Below are positions 26,636-36,195 of a stretch of DNA of 64,000 nt, in pieces. Position 1 is the first letter of the stretch. The number at the start of each line of letters is the position of its first letter. This stretch comes from Photobacterium profundum SS9 (GTDB lineage Bacteria > Pseudomonadota > Gammaproteobacteria > Enterobacterales > Vibrionaceae): assembly GCF_000196255.1 (NCBI RefSeq), contig NC_006371.1, positions 322,331-386,330 on the forward strand. The letters run 5' to 3'. The notes under the pieces were generated by a model. The model did no database searches. It was not told the DNA's origin and saw only the letters and a program-made list of their open reading frames with translations. Both the position numbers and the translations under genes were made by a program.

Positions 26636-27163
26636 TTATAACCCCTCTAAAGAAAAACTGGGTTTAAGATTATCCAGCCAAGCTACATGCTTCGGCTTAG
26701 TCGCTAAAGTGCAGTAATGCACGAAAATAGACAGCCAACTGCTTTCATTTCGGGTGTATTGCTGGGCATAGACGCAGGACTCACCATTAGGCGCAGTGAT
26801 TACCCAACGTTGATAAGCTCCAATTGCATTGTATCTTCTCTCCCCTTGTTCTTGGGGCAGTGAAAAAGCAAACAATTTAGGTGGTTGCTTGAGCGGTTTA
26901 CGGCTGACTACCTGAACGATAAGGTTTTCACCTTGCTGATAGGTGTGGTTTTCAAGTTCGGACCAAAACCAGGTTTGCTGATTTCGTGTTTGCTTGTAAT
27001 TGGTTAGCAACTTAATACCGTCTGGAAATACTGGTAGCTGGTAGTCATGTACGCTAGCTGGATCGTTAAAGGTGTGGGAAGTAACTTGGTTGTGTGTCAT
27101 TTGGCACCCAGTCAGGTGCCCCGTTATTCCTATAGCAACACTAGCGAAAAGTAATTTTTGCAT
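26636..27163 (-). CDS. Putative lipoprotein preceding bcsA
   Basis: Start chosen at ATG 27163 because AAGGAGG lies 7 bases upstream; the frame is open to 27277 but the added residues make no sensible signal. The 175-residue product begins MQKLLFASVAIGITGHLTGC with a probable lipobox (LTGC, C20). The body is soluble, with a central ENLIVQVVSRKPL strand and two further cysteines. It ends one base before bcsA, so it is the first gene of the operon. Position is like accessory bcs genes (for example bcsN) but I do not recognise the family. Confidence 0.7.
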   Translation of the reverse strand: MQKLLFASVAIGITGHLTGCQMTHNQVTSHTFNDPASVHDYQLPVFPDGIKLLTNYKQTRNQQTWFWSELENHTYQQGENLIVQVVSRKPLKQPPKLFAFSLPQEQGERRYNAIGAYQRWVITAPNGESCVYAQQYTRNESSWLSIFVHYCTLATKPKHVAWLDNLKPSFSLEGL

Positions 27164-27504
27164 TTCGGCCTCCTTGGCGTCTTGAGCATAAATATGCAAG
27201 AGAGTGACCATGTTGCTAAGAATGATGTAAGTCATTGAAAAAACCATGCAGGCATTGATGTCAGGCTTTGCTGACAAAGAGGCGTTATTAATTTGAGAGT
27301 CATTTTGAGAGTCGTTTTGCTATTTGTAACAGTGCTTGGCGGCAAGAAAATTACTTCAGTAGTACAATTTAGATTAGAAATAAACAGAGATTTGAAGATC
27401 GTAAATATAGGCTATTTTTCATTGTATTCTGTTTATTGAGTTAACTCTTTTGCGATAGCGTATTGCACTTATTGCTTGAATCCAGCATGCGTTACTCAGA
27501 CTAT
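27164..27504. other. Upstream region of the cellulose operon
   Basis: AT-rich, no gene supported. Probable site of the operon promoter and control. No clear sigma-54 site or riboswitch was recognised. Confidence 0.5.
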
Positions 27505-28449
27505 TCACTTCTGCATTGTTAAATACGTCACGATGGGGCGATGATCAGAGCCCGCTATATTAATTAATGCTTTCCGTTTACATATTTCTAATGGGTAATG
27601 TGCCCAAAGATGATCAATCGCGATGGTTAAATATTGCCGTAAACCAGACCAATTCGGCCAGCTTGAGACTGGTTGACTATTAAAACCACTAAATAGGGTT
27701 TGATAGCGCTTACTAGTTGAAGATAAATTAAAATCGCCAACAATAAGTTGAGCTGGTGAGGCACTATCAGTATCAAGGTAATCTTCAACTAAATTATTCA
27801 ATGTCATCAGTAATACGTTACGTTCAGCCCATAATTGTGCATTGCGTGGTGAAGGCGGGTGCGCGGTATATAGCTCAATAGGCTGGTATTTGGGAGGATG
27901 CCAAATACCATGAATGATTTGATGACCAGCTTGAGTCGCGATTGTTTTCATACTAAACAGAGGGTACTGACTAAGCACAAGTTGTCCATTTGGGTATCCA
28001 ACTCTTGGCTGTCCGCCAAATTGATATGGATATTGCGTTCTTAGCGCTTCTTTTAGCATGCCGCCATGTTCAGGGGTTGTTTCTTGAAAAATGAGTAAAT
28101 GCTGGGGGAATTGTTGTAAGTAATATACAAGAGGATCAAGATTTGGGTTTTCATAACGTAAGTTGTACTGAAAGACCTTTAATGTCTGAGGGCATTGACT
28201 AAGAGAGGTTGAATTATCTAAAGGCTGTATATAGCCCCAAAAGAATATAAAAGGTAGGCAGAAGGTAAATTGCAAAGTATTACGCAAAAAGAGTGTAAAA
28301 ATAAGTGCCAGACAATAAAATAGAAACGGTATTGCAGTAACGGATAATATATTTTCCTGCCACCAGATATTCGAAAACAGTAACCCGATAACCCAGACCA
28401 GCGTTGGTATAGCTAATATGAATATCGATCGTAATGACAGCTTTTTCAT
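27505..28449 (-). CDS. Endonuclease/exonuclease/phosphatase-family protein
   Basis: A 314-residue protein with two to three N-terminal membrane segments (residues about 10-75) and a periplasmic EEP domain. Metal and catalytic motifs are visible: FQYNLRYENPN, LLIFQETTPEH with the metal glutamate, LIVGDFNLSSTSKRY, IDHLWAHYPL and the terminal GSDHRPIVTYL. Layout is that of YafD-like membrane-anchored EEP proteins. Substrate (nucleic acid, lipid or phosphosugar) is unknown. Confidence 0.85.
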   Translation of the reverse strand: MKKLSLRSIFILAIPTLVWVIGLLFSNIWWQENILSVTAIPFLFYCLALIFTLFLRNTLQFTFCLPFIFFWGYIQPLDNSTSLSQCPQTLKVFQYNLRYENPNLDPLVYYLQQFPQHLLIFQETTPEHGGMLKEALRTQYPYQFGGQPRVGYPNGQLVLSQYPLFSMKTIATQAGHQIIHGIWHPPKYQPIELYTAHPPSPRNAQLWAERNVLLMTLNNLVEDYLDTDSASPAQLIVGDFNLSSTSKRYQTLFSGFNSQPVSSWPNWSGLRQYLTIAIDHLWAHYPLEICKRKALINIAGSDHRPIVTYLTMQK

Positions 28450-28543
28450 CCTGGAAGAACCTAAATCGCCATGAATAGCCAGAGAATAAAGCAGGAATTA
28501 CGCCACTTTTGCATAACAAATAACGGGATTCACGATTGAATAT

Positions 28544-28590
28544 AAAAAAGGATGGTGCGTATTTATGAACGCTACACCGCCATCCTTTTT
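28544..28590 (-). terminator. Terminator downstream of aldB
   Basis: AAAAAAGGATGG and CCATCCTTTTT form a stem with a 24-base loop; on the reverse strand the run of T follows the stem, 38 bases after the aldB stop. Confidence 0.7.
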
Positions 28591-28627
28591 ATAACATCAT
28601 AATTTTCTAGTCGGGGATTTTAGACCA

Positions 28628-30148
28628 TTAAAAGAAGCCCAATGGATTAATATCGTAGCTGACTAAAAGGTTTTTAGTATTCTGATAATGGTCGAGCATC
28701 ATCTTATGGGTTTCACGTCCGATACCGGATTTCTTGTAGCCCCCAAATGCAGCGTGGGCTGGGTAAGCGTGATAACAGTTAACCCAAATACGGCCCGCTT
28801 CGATATTACGACCCATACGGTAAGCAAGGTTTGCATCACGTGTCCATACGCCAGCACCTAATCCATACTCAGTATCATTGGCAATTTCCAATGCTTCAGC
28901 TTCGTCTTTGAATGTTGTGATGGCGATAACGGGCCCAAAGATTTCTTCTTGGAATACGCGCATTTTGTTATGGCCTTTTAGCATCGTCGGTTGGATGTAG
29001 AAACCATTATCCAGCTCGTCGTTTAATGTCGCAGCTTGCCCACCGATGAGTACTTGTGCGCCTTCAGCACGGCCAATGTCTAAGTAGCCAAGGATCTTAT
29101 CAAATTGCTCTTGCGAGGCTTGTGCGCCTACTTGGGTATTAGTATCTAATGGGTTGCCTTGTTGGATCACTGCTGCACGTTCTATCACTTTAGCAATGAA
29201 TTTGTCATAAACAGATTCATGAATTAACACTCGTGACGGGCAAGTACAGACTTCACCTTGATTGAAGAAGGCTAACAACATCCCCTCGATACATTTATCA
29301 AGGTATGCATCTTCGTGATCAAAGATATCAGCAAAAAAGATATTGGGTGATTTACCCCCCAGCTCGACGGTGGAAGGAATTAAACTCTCGGCGGCACATT
29401 TAAGAATATGATGGCCCACATCCGTTGATCCAGTGAAAGCCAGTTTGGCGACTCTGTTGCTGGTGGCTAACGCTTGGCCTGCTTCACTGCCGTAGCCATT
29501 CACAACGTTAAGTACCCCCGGTGGAAGAAGGTCGCCCACTAATTCCATTAATACTAAAATTGAGGTGGGTGTTTGTTCTGCTGGTTTTAACACAACGCAA
29601 CAGCCTGCTGCCAGTGCCGGGGCTAATTTCCATGCCGCCATTAGCATTGGGAAATTCCAAGGAATGATCTGACCAACTACGCCGACAGGTTCAGGAAAAT
29701 GATAGCTCGCGGTATTTTGGTCTAACTCTGCCGCAGAACCTTCTTGCGCACGAATACAACCCGCAAAATAGCGGAAGTGATCAACAATTAAAGGCAGATC
29801 AGCGACCAATGTTTCACGAACAGGCTTGCCGTTTTCCCATGTTTCAGCAACGGCCAAGTATTCGAGGTTTTGTTCAATACGATCGGCAATCTTTAATAAT
29901 ATATTTGATCGTTCAGTGACACTTGTTGCTGCCCATGTTGCGCGAATATTATGTGCAGCGTCTAAGGCTAAATTGATATCCGCTTCGGTTGAACGCGCGA
30001 CCTGACAATACATTTGACCATTTACAGGTGAGATATTATCGAAATATTCCCCGCTGACAGGTTTTACCCACTCGCCACCAATATAGTTATCGTAATGTGA
30101 TTTGAACGTGATAACTGCGTTGTCTGTTCCTGGTTGAGCATAAATCAT
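28628..30148 (-). CDS. aldB: NAD-dependent aldehyde dehydrogenase AldB/ExaC type
   Basis: A 506-residue aldehyde dehydrogenase very like Ald[49 protein letters not shown] (NAD-binding), VELGGKSPN with the general-base glutamate, and [11 protein letters not shown] with the catalytic cysteine, ending in HKMMLDHYQ and [10 protein letters not shown]. It oxidises acetaldehyde or related aldehydes to acids in the cytoplasm. Divergent from the sigma-54 activator gene acoR, and preceded by a sigma-54 promoter, so AcoR control is likely. Confidence 0.93.
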   Translation of the reverse strand: MIYAQPGTDNAVITFKSHYDNYIGGEWVKPVSGEYFDNISPVNGQMYCQVARSTEADINLALDAAHNIRATWAATSVTERSNILLKIADRIEQNLEYLAVAETWENGKPVRETLVADLPLIVDHFRYFAGCIRAQEGSAAELDQNTASYHFPEPVGVVGQIIPWNFPMLMAAWKLAPALAAGCCVVLKPAEQTPTSILVLMELVGDLLPPGVLNVVNGYGSEAGQALATSNRVAKLAFTGSTDVGHHILKCAAESLIPSTVELGGKSPNIFFADIFDHEDAYLDKCIEGMLLAFFNQGEVCTCPSRVLIHESVYDKFIAKVIERAAVIQQGNPLDTNTQVGAQASQEQFDKILGYLDIGRAEGAQVLIGGQAATLNDELDNGFYIQPTMLKGHNKMRVFQEEIFGPVIAITTFKDEAEALEIANDTEYGLGAGVWTRDANLAYRMGRNIEAGRIWVNCYHAYPAHAAFGGYKKSGIGRETHKMMLDHYQNTKNLLVSYDINPLGFF

Positions 30149-30226
30149 TGGTCGTTCCTTCTTAGCGTTTATACAAAAAATAATTAGTGATGCATGTAGT
30201 TATTTGTTTTTCTTCGAGTTATATAA

Positions 30227-30242
30227 CGCAAGCAGTGAGCCA
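30227..30242 (-). promoter_or_regulatory. Sigma-54 promoter of aldB
   Basis: On the reverse strand TGGCTC-N5-TTGCG matches the -24/-12 consensus (GG and GC dinucleotides at correct spacing). It is 79 bases upstream of the aldB start, next to a gene for a sigma-54 activator. Confidence 0.8.
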
Positions 30243-30349
30243 ACTTTGAATCCTTGTTGTTAATGAAATGTAACGTTATGATTAACAAAAATTTATCATT
30301 TCAAAATAACAGGCAGGGTGACAAGAAAGCACAGAGGCAAGTGTTCAAC

Positions 30350-30390
30350 TGTCTCGAAATGGCACACCCGCACTGTTACAAAATGGAACA
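30350..30390. promoter_or_regulatory. Twin 17-bp sites, putative AcoR upstream activating sequence
   Basis: TGTCTCGAAATGGCACA (30350-30366) and TGTTACAAAATGGAACA (30374-30390) match at 13 of 17 positions and each is an imperfect palindrome TGT...ACA. Their centres are 24 bases apart and they lie 108-163 bases upstream of the sigma-54 promoter, a normal distance for an activator of this class. They also sit just before the acoR start, allowing autoregulation. Confidence 0.6.
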
Positions 30391-30398
30391 GTTACCCT

Positions 30399-32210
30399 AT
30401 GGATTCGTTACCTCACACTCAGCAAGAAGATTGGTTATCGCAATCTTGGCACCGAAGTCAGCAAGCTGGTTTAGATGAGCGACATCAGCCGGAGCATGTA
30501 CGCCTAGATAAAACCCAACTAGAGCAGCGACAACATATTGCCAACGTGCTGATCAAAACGGTTGAACAGTTGGCTGTGCCGTTGTTTAACCAGATGTTCG
30601 CAGGCACAAACAGTCGCTTGTTACTAACAGATACTGAAGGGGTGATTATTGGCTCGTGGGGGCAATCACGATTTGAACATCAACTCACAGGCATCGCGTT
30701 AGAATCAGGCGTGTGTTGGCAAGAGAACCTAAAAGGGACGAATGCGATAGGTACAGCTTTGGCAGAAAAGCGCTTTGTTGCTGTGATTGGCGATCAACAT
30801 TTTATTCGTAAACACCGTTTTATCAGTTGCTCTGCTAGTCCAATTTGTACACCAGATGGCGAGTTACAAGGTGTACTCGATATAACGAGTGAGCAACAAA
30901 TTCACTCGCAACAAACGCAATTATTGATTCAAAATATGGTGCAAGGAATTGAAAATAGCTTACTTTGCCAAGTGCCGGAAGGTGAGTACCGTGTCGACCT
31001 TGCGTTTGATAAACACTTACTCAATAGTGGGTGGCAAGGTATTGTGATTGCGAATAAAAGTGGTCATATCGTTGCGCATAATGCAGTGGCTGCACGGCTA
31101 TTATCTGAATCTTTATTAGAACCGACAATTTTAGGCTGTAACATTGACCATATTATTCAGGCAGCTCAATCTTCTCTTATTTCGACACAAACGGTTAACA
31201 CTCAAAGTAATGATTTAGTCTTTCGTTGTCAGTCTATTCAGCCCATAAGCAATCCGCGTTCGGGTATTTATTCTCCTTCTTGTCCGCTACACATGGGAGA
31301 TGACGTCATTGAACAAGCTTGGCAGCAAGCGTGTAAGTTAATAAATAAAGATGTGACACTGCTGATTTTAGGGGAAACAGGGGTTGGGAAAGGCGAGTTC
31401 ATTAAACAGCTTCATCAATACAGTTCGCGTAATCAACATCCTTTAGTTGCGGTAAATTGCGGTGCTTTACCACAAGATTTGATTGAATCTGAATTGTTTG
31501 GTTATGCGCCCGGGGCGTTTACTGGCGCCAGTAAAGAGGGGTATCAGGGTAAAGTGCGTCAGGCACATAAAGGGGTTTTGTTCTTAGATGAAATTGCAGA
31601 TATGCCATTATCAGCCCAGTGTCGTCTGTTGCATGTATTGCAAGAAAAAGAAGTGGTGCCAGTAGGATCGAATGAAGCGTATAAAGTTGATATTCAAATT
31701 GTTGCGGCAACCCATAAAAACCTTGCACAGCTTGTTGAGGTGGGTGAGTTTCGTCAGGATTTATATTATCGATTGAATGGTTTAATTATTACATTGCCAC
31801 CGCTACGTGAAAGACAAGATAAAGCGGAATTAATTGTACATATTCACGCAAAACATGCTGAAAATAATCAAAGTATATGTTCACACTTAACACGGCTGTT
31901 AACGGAATATTCATGGCCGGGTAATATTCGAGAACTCGACAATACGCTGCGTGTGGCATCCCTCTTATCAGATGATGCGGCTCAACTGACCATCGAGCAC
32001 TTTCCTAATAATATTGTTACGCAGCTAGTATCAAACACGCATCAAAGCTTATCGAAAACGGCTGTAACGAAAGATTTGAAAAGCACAGTCGATGATGCGT
32101 TGCTTGAAACCTATCATGCTAACCAAGGTAATATCAGCAAGACATCTCGAATGCTAAATATCAGCCGTAATACCTTGTATCGAAAATTAAAAAAACTGGG
32201 AATAATGTGA
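30399..32210 (+). CDS. acoR: Sigma-54-dependent activator AcoR type
   Basis: Start chosen at ATG 30399 (MDSLPHTQQEDWLSQSWHRS), since the upstream GTG at 30318 would make the twin operator sites coding. The 603-residue product has an N-terminal GAF-type sensor (NQMFAGTNSRLLLTDTEGVI, then NAIGTALAEKRFVAVIGDQH), a central AAA+ domain with Walker A GETGVGKGE, the sigma-54 contact loop GAFTGA and Walker B GVLFLDEIADMPL, and a Fis-type HTH at the C-terminus (GNISKTSRMLNISRNTLYRK). It should activate aldB in response to a metabolite such as acetoin or ethanol-derived signal. Confidence 0.9.
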   Translation: MDSLPHTQQEDWLSQSWHRSQQAGLDERHQPEHVRLDKTQLEQRQHIANVLIKTVEQLAVPLFNQMFAGTNSRLLLTDTEGVIIGSWGQSRFEHQLTGIALESGVCWQENLKGTNAIGTALAEKRFVAVIGDQHFIRKHRFISCSASPICTPDGELQGVLDITSEQQIHSQQTQLLIQNMVQGIENSLLCQVPEGEYRVDLAFDKHLLNSGWQGIVIANKSGHIVAHNAVAARLLSESLLEPTILGCNIDHIIQAAQSSLISTQTVNTQSNDLVFRCQSIQPISNPRSGIYSPSCPLHMGDDVIEQAWQQACKLINKDVTLLILGETGVGKGEFIKQLHQYSSRNQHPLVAVNCGALPQDLIESELFGYAPGAFTGASKEGYQGKVRQAHKGVLFLDEIADMPLSAQCRLLHVLQEKEVVPVGSNEAYKVDIQIVAATHKNLAQLVEVGEFRQDLYYRLNGLIITLPPLRERQDKAELIVHIHAKHAENNQSICSHLTRLLTEYSWPGNIRELDNTLRVASLLSDDAAQLTIEHFPNNIVTQLVSNTHQSLSKTAVTKDLKSTVDDALLETYHANQGNISKTSRMLNISRNTLYRKLKKLGIM

Positions 32211-32218
32211 CTCTCCAT

Positions 32219-32250
32219 CGTTAATGAACAGTACCTGCTGTTCATTAACG
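32219..32250. terminator. Perfect 13-bp inverted repeat after acoR
   Basis: CGTTAATGAACAG / CTGTTCATTAACG with a 6-base loop, 8 bases after the acoR stop. No U-run follows, so termination would be weak or Rho-assisted. The following 194 bases to 32444 hold no recognised gene. Confidence 0.55.
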
Positions 32251-32444
32251 AATAAATATTGATATACCGTCGCAAAGTCGCTGCTTTCTTTCATGAACCT
32301 TTCATTACCCTCTTATCTAGACAAGTTTACCTTATATTTCAAACGATAAAAGTTAGGGGAGCATGTGACCCCCTGTTTTTCATATTCTGTGGCTTACTTC
32401 ATATGGCTTATGTCATATGAATGCATGTGATTTATTCAGTTGAG

Positions 32445-33001
32445 TTAGCCCAAGGTGAATTGACCCACTTGCTGGTTGAGTTGTACCGATTCACTACTTA
32501 GGGTAGTCGTGGTTTGCGCTAATTGTTGTACAGCAAGCTTATTATCACTGGTCATCTGATCGATTCGAGCAATTTCAGCTTTAATGTCAGTACTGTCATG
32601 GGCTTGTTTAGCTGCAATGCTTTCTAATTGCTCAAGCTGTGCTAAAGAAAGCTGGGCTCCATTGCTTAGTTCGCTAAGGGGCTTAACCATTTCAGCAACC
32701 ATTAGTACACCGCGTTCCATTTCAGAGCGACCTTCAATAATACTGCTTACCGCCATATTGGTTTCACGGTCAATCTTATCTATCATATCGTTGATTTCAA
32801 CAGTTGCGGTGCCAGTGCGAGTAAATTCGTTTGTTCTGATATTTCACGCACTGTGGTAACCAATTTTCGTACTGATGCAGCACTTTCTTGCAGTTTTTCT
32901 ACAGATTGAGTCATTACCTGCTTTGTGCGTTTAGAGTTACGATCTGATGTGTAGAAGAAAGATGTCTGAGGTATTGAATAATGTTCATTCATGATTTGCA
33001 T
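32445..33001 (-). pseudogene. Methyl-accepting chemotaxis protein remnant
   Basis: Two pieces in different frames. The upstream piece reads VEKLQESAASVRKLVTTVRE then ISEQTNLLAL; instead of the conserved hairpin tip (NAAIEAARAGE) the sequence jumps, out of frame, to TATVEINDMIDKIDRETNMA, normally about 40 residues later. The sensor, membrane and HAMP parts are also missing. It is thus an N-truncated MCP signalling domain with a deletion of its CheA/CheW-binding tip. Confidence 0.82.
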
Positions 33002-33210
33002 GCTTTTTATAGGTTATATTCATCTGAATGGTGATAAGTAATCAATATAATGATTAAACAGTTGTTTAGTTTGCACTAAGGTAAAATATTGCTACAAAAG
33101 CAGAGAATATATTGTGATCTTCTGTGAAATTATATGCACTCAAGTCTGCTTTTTTAGGCATTTAATGTAGAGTGGTTATGAGTGATGAAGATCACATTTA
33201 AACCAGATAA

Positions 33211-33296
33211 CCACATTGTTGGCAAACTATCCTAAAGGGTAGGACGCAAAGCTTCCGGTCTGTCGACGTCAGTCTATGATAGCGGGGTTACCGTCT
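33211..33296 (+). promoter_or_regulatory. c-di-GMP-I (GEMM) riboswitch upstream of gbpA
   Basis: The leader shows the GEMM-I core elements in order: GGCAAAC, a P1b hairpin (ATCCTAAAGGGTA), GGACGCAAAGC, CTTCCGGTC, a second variable hairpin, and AGCGGGGTTACCG. CGTCTTT/AAAGACG downstream (33292-33306) could form a switching hairpin. The start codon is about 77 bases further on. The same arrangement precedes gbpA in Vibrio cholerae. Confidence 0.9.
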
Positions 33297-33372
33297 TTTA
33301 AAGACGTCAAATTGCATCAAACATGCCGATTCTATGGTTGTTTTTTTCTATAAAACAACGGAATCAGTGATA

Positions 33373-34833
33373 ATGATTATTACAAAAAAAACACTTCTGC
33401 CTGTTACCTTGGCGCTGTTTAGCTCAGGGGTAATGGCACACGGTTATGTCAGTTCAGTCGAAGGCGGTGTTGCGGAAAGTCGTGCTGCACTTTGTAAATT
33501 TCCAGCGAATGGAACAGGCGAGAAAAATACAAACTGTGGTTCAGTACAGTGGGAACCACAGAGTGTTGAAGGCCCTGATGGTTTCCCAGAAACAGGCCCT
33601 CCTGATGGTAAAATTGCGAGTGCAGGCTTGTCTCAATTTTCTCCACTTGATGAGCAAACGGTTGATCGCTGGGTTAAACGGCCAATGCAAGCGGGTATAC
33701 AAAACTTTGAATGGACTTTTACCGCAAACCATATCACTCGCAACTGGCGTTATTACATCACCAAGCAAGATTGGAATCCTAATAAATCACTAACACGTAG
33801 TGCATTTGATCTGACTCCTTTTTGCCAGATTAGTGGTGATATGGCAAAGCCACCAATGCGTGTACATCACAGCTGTAATGTACCTGAACGCAAAGATTAT
33901 CAGGTGATCTTAGCGGTATGGGAAGTCGGTGATACAGCAGCAAGCTTTTACAATGTTATTGATGTTATGTTCGATGGCGATTTACCGACTGTGCCTGATT
34001 GGGCTGTTGGTGGACAGATTTATCCAAGCATGGATCTTAAATCGGGTGATAGCGTTTATACCCGAGTATTTGATGCCTCAGGGGAAAACAGTGCACTTTC
34101 GACTGAGTTAACGATTGAAACTGAGCAACAAGGACAAGCGAATAATTGGTCATACAGCTTGGCTCAGCAAATCAATAATGTTTACGATAATATCCGTGCA
34201 GGTAAAGCTGATGGCGAAGGCAATTTTGCACCAATCTATGGAGCAAACCCTATTTACCTAAAAGAAGGTAGTGGGCTAGAGCGTGTTGAAATTGGTTACA
34301 ACATTATCACGCCTGAACCAGATCATGATCTTGATATCAGCGGATTAGAGAATGAATATCAGATTGGTGATGAGCCAGTTAGTCTTGAGCTAAACCTTAC
34401 CGCCCAAGGCGATCAATTTGTTGAACTAACCGTTTATAACCACAACAAAGAAGCACTGGCGAATAAGCAGGTTACGTTGAATGATGGTGACTCTCAAGCT
34501 GTGTCAATGAGGCTGTCGAAATCTGAACCTGGTCATCACATGCTAGTAACGCGAATTAAAGACAGCAGTGAAGGTAGCTTGATCGATCAGATCACGAATG
34601 ACTTCCATTTAACTGAGGGTGGCGATCCACCTGAAGGGGATTACGACTACATCTTCCCTGAAGGGTTAAAAAGCTATACAGCGGGTAGTAAAGTATTAGC
34701 AACTGATGGACGTATCTACGAATGTAAGCCTTTCCCATATTCAGGATACTGTATTCAGTGGTCGCCTAGTGCGACTCAGTTTGAACCGGGTGTAGGTTCA
34801 GATTGGAGTACAGCTTGGATTAAACTGAACTAA
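33373..34833 (+). CDS. gbpA: GlcNAc-binding protein A, secreted AA10 lytic polysaccharide monooxygenase
   Basis: Start at ATG 33373 ([20 protein letters not shown]), giving 486 residues, near the 485 of V. cholerae GbpA. Signal cleavage after VMA exposes H1 of the mature protein ([15 protein letters not shown]), the first copper-brace histidine; [20 protein letters not shown] supplies the second. Domain order: AA10 LPMO (to about residue 200), GbpA2 and GbpA3 middle domains, and a C-terminal chitin-binding CBM73/ChiC-type module ([20 protein letters not shown]). It binds and oxidises chitin and aids attachment. Controlled by the upstream c-di-GMP riboswitch. Confidence 0.95.
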   Translation: MIITKKTLLPVTLALFSSGVMAHGYVSSVEGGVAESRAALCKFPANGTGEKNTNCGSVQWEPQSVEGPDGFPETGPPDGKIASAGLSQFSPLDEQTVDRWVKRPMQAGIQNFEWTFTANHITRNWRYYITKQDWNPNKSLTRSAFDLTPFCQISGDMAKPPMRVHHSCNVPERKDYQVILAVWEVGDTAASFYNVIDVMFDGDLPTVPDWAVGGQIYPSMDLKSGDSVYTRVFDASGENSALSTELTIETEQQGQANNWSYSLAQQINNVYDNIRAGKADGEGNFAPIYGANPIYLKEGSGLERVEIGYNIITPEPDHDLDISGLENEYQIGDEPVSLELNLTAQGDQFVELTVYNHNKEALANKQVTLNDGDSQAVSMRLSKSEPGHHMLVTRIKDSSEGSLIDQITNDFHLTEGGDPPEGDYDYIFPEGLKSYTAGSKVLATDGRIYECKPFPYSGYCIQWSPSATQFEPGVGSDWSTAWIKLN

Positions 34834-34841
34834 ATCCTTTC

Positions 34842-34868
34842 ACCAGCCTCGTCATGGGGCTGGTTTTT
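34842..34868 (+). terminator. Terminator after gbpA
   Basis: ACCAGCC / GGCTGGT stem with a 9-base loop followed by TTTTT, 9 bases after the stop. Confidence 0.82.
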
Positions 34869-34896
34869 CTGCTTGTCTAGATTCTAAATATGTTCA

Positions 34897-35460
34897 ATGT
34901 CTAAACTCAAGGCTAATAGTATTATGAGAACCCATTATGATATTTTGACCCGAGTACTGCACTGGATTATGGCTGCGGTCATTATATATGCAACATGTGC
35001 TGGCTATATCATGCATCTCGTCGTCGATTCTTCCCCCCGTACTTTTAACTTCTTGTCTGTACTAAATATGTCTCTTGCAACAGTGGGAGCGGCTATTTTC
35101 ATTGTTCGTTTTATTTGGAGCTTCCTACGTCCGACAGTCCACAGCATTAAACAGAGTGATTCATTGCAGAATAAGATGGCGCACTTAGCCCATTCTCTCC
35201 TGTATTTTATGATGTTTAGTGTATTTACGAGTGGTTTTCTGATGCTAAAAACTGGGTATGATTTGTTTTGGTTAATCCCTGTCAATAATGTGATTAGTAA
35301 TCCAGAGATCAATGCTTTTTTCTTTATGGTACACAGATTCAGTTGTGTAATGTTGGCACTATTAGTCGTTGTGCATGCATCAGCAGCGTTACATCATCAC
35401 TATAAGCGAAAGAATAACGTACTTCATAGTATGGTAGGGCCCGCGATAAAGGTGAGGTAG
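34897..35460 (+). CDS. Cytochrome b561-type membrane protein
   Basis: A 187-residue four-helix membrane protein of the bacterial cytochrome b561 family. Candidate haem histidines are in LTRVLHWIMAA, KMAHLAHSLLYFMMF and VVVHASAALHHHYKRK. It may oxidise quinol with an oxygen or superoxide partner (family knowledge; CybB-like). Start is uncertain: ATG 34897 gives the full length, ATG 34924 (MRTHYDILTRVLHW) is closer to the family's usual start. No strong ribosome site is seen for either. Confidence 0.82.
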   Translation: MSKLKANSIMRTHYDILTRVLHWIMAAVIIYATCAGYIMHLVVDSSPRTFNFLSVLNMSLATVGAAIFIVRFIWSFLRPTVHSIKQSDSLQNKMAHLAHSLLYFMMFSVFTSGFLMLKTGYDLFWLIPVNNVISNPEINAFFFMVHRFSCVMLALLVVVHASAALHHHYKRKNNVLHSMVGPAIKVR

Positions 35461-35581
35461 CTTGGGTATACCACTATTACTGGTTGGTAAAAGTAATTTG
35501 TATTTTTTGATGATTATCATTCATGTGGAAATAAATATACTGTGTCCTCTTCTTCACAGCAGCACGAAAACGAGGCAAAAG

Positions 35582-35910
35582 ATGGGTTGGGTATTTTTAT
35601 TATTAGGTGTGCTCGCAGAAGCAACATCGCATGTAGCATTGAAAGCAACTAACGGTTTTACTAACCCCTGCCTAGCGCCATCGTAATTCTTGGTCATCTG
35701 ACTGCATTTTTGTTTTTAGGTCAAGCAATGAAGAACCTGCCAGTCGGTGTTGTTCATGCGTCTTGGGCAGGGCTTGCCATTATCTTGGTTACGCTGATGT
35801 CGAATATTATTTATAAACAGCATTTAGATGCCAAGGTATGGCTGGGGATGGTCGTGATTGGTATTGGTATTGCCATTATTAACCTCTCTTCAGTTCCTCA
35901 TACGCATTAA
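35582..35910 (+). pseudogene. SMR-family small multidrug transporter, frameshifted
   Basis: The first frame reads MGWVFLLLGVLAEATSHVAL KATNGF split across an early stop; the second frame continues with SAIVILGHLTAFLFLGQAMK and then NLPVGVVHASWAGLAIILVT to a normal C-terminus. Adding one base in the CCCC run at 35665-35668 restores a single SMR protein of about 109 residues with four helices and the conserved membrane glutamate (AEATS). It is a one-base frameshift: decayed gene, slippage-prone tract, or sequencing error. Confidence 0.8.
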
Positions 35911-35931
35911 GTTTTATCTTAGGGGGAAATT

Positions 35932-36177
35932 ATGAATCAACAACGGGCAGAAAATCTCTACTTTTATCTTAGGCAGCAGCACGCACCGCAAAAAGATATT
36001 AATGCGGTGCTTAAACTGTTAAAGCAAAATTACAGCATCGATTTGGCACAATTAGAAAAACGGTACCGTAAAACGTTAGGTTATTCACCCAACCGATTTG
36101 ATATTAATACTTATGGCACCGCCGGTTCACGTACGATGAATCAAACACGGCAGATGCAAAAAAATGAAATGCACTAA
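35932..36177 (+). CDS. Small hypothetical protein
   Basis: An 81-residue soluble, charged protein with AGGGGGA upstream of the start. Predicted helices include AENLYFYLRQQHAPQKDINA and a basic stretch LEKRYRKTLGYSPNRF. No family recognised. It follows the SMR pseudogene by 21 bases and may share its transcript. Confidence 0.6.
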   Translation: MNQQRAENLYFYLRQQHAPQKDINAVLKLLKQNYSIDLAQLEKRYRKTLGYSPNRFDINTYGTAGSRTMNQTRQMQKNEMH

Positions 36178-36195
36178 AGACGAAATCAAATGTGT

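Noticed and set aside
27300..27400. Sigma-54 promoter before the cellulose operon
   Set aside because: A TTGGCGGCAAG word resembles the -24 element, but no TTGC follows at the needed spacing.
35462..35580. Upstream extension of the SMR gene
   Set aside because: The frame is open but the family start is clearly MGWVFLLLG at 35582; the extra residues match nothing.
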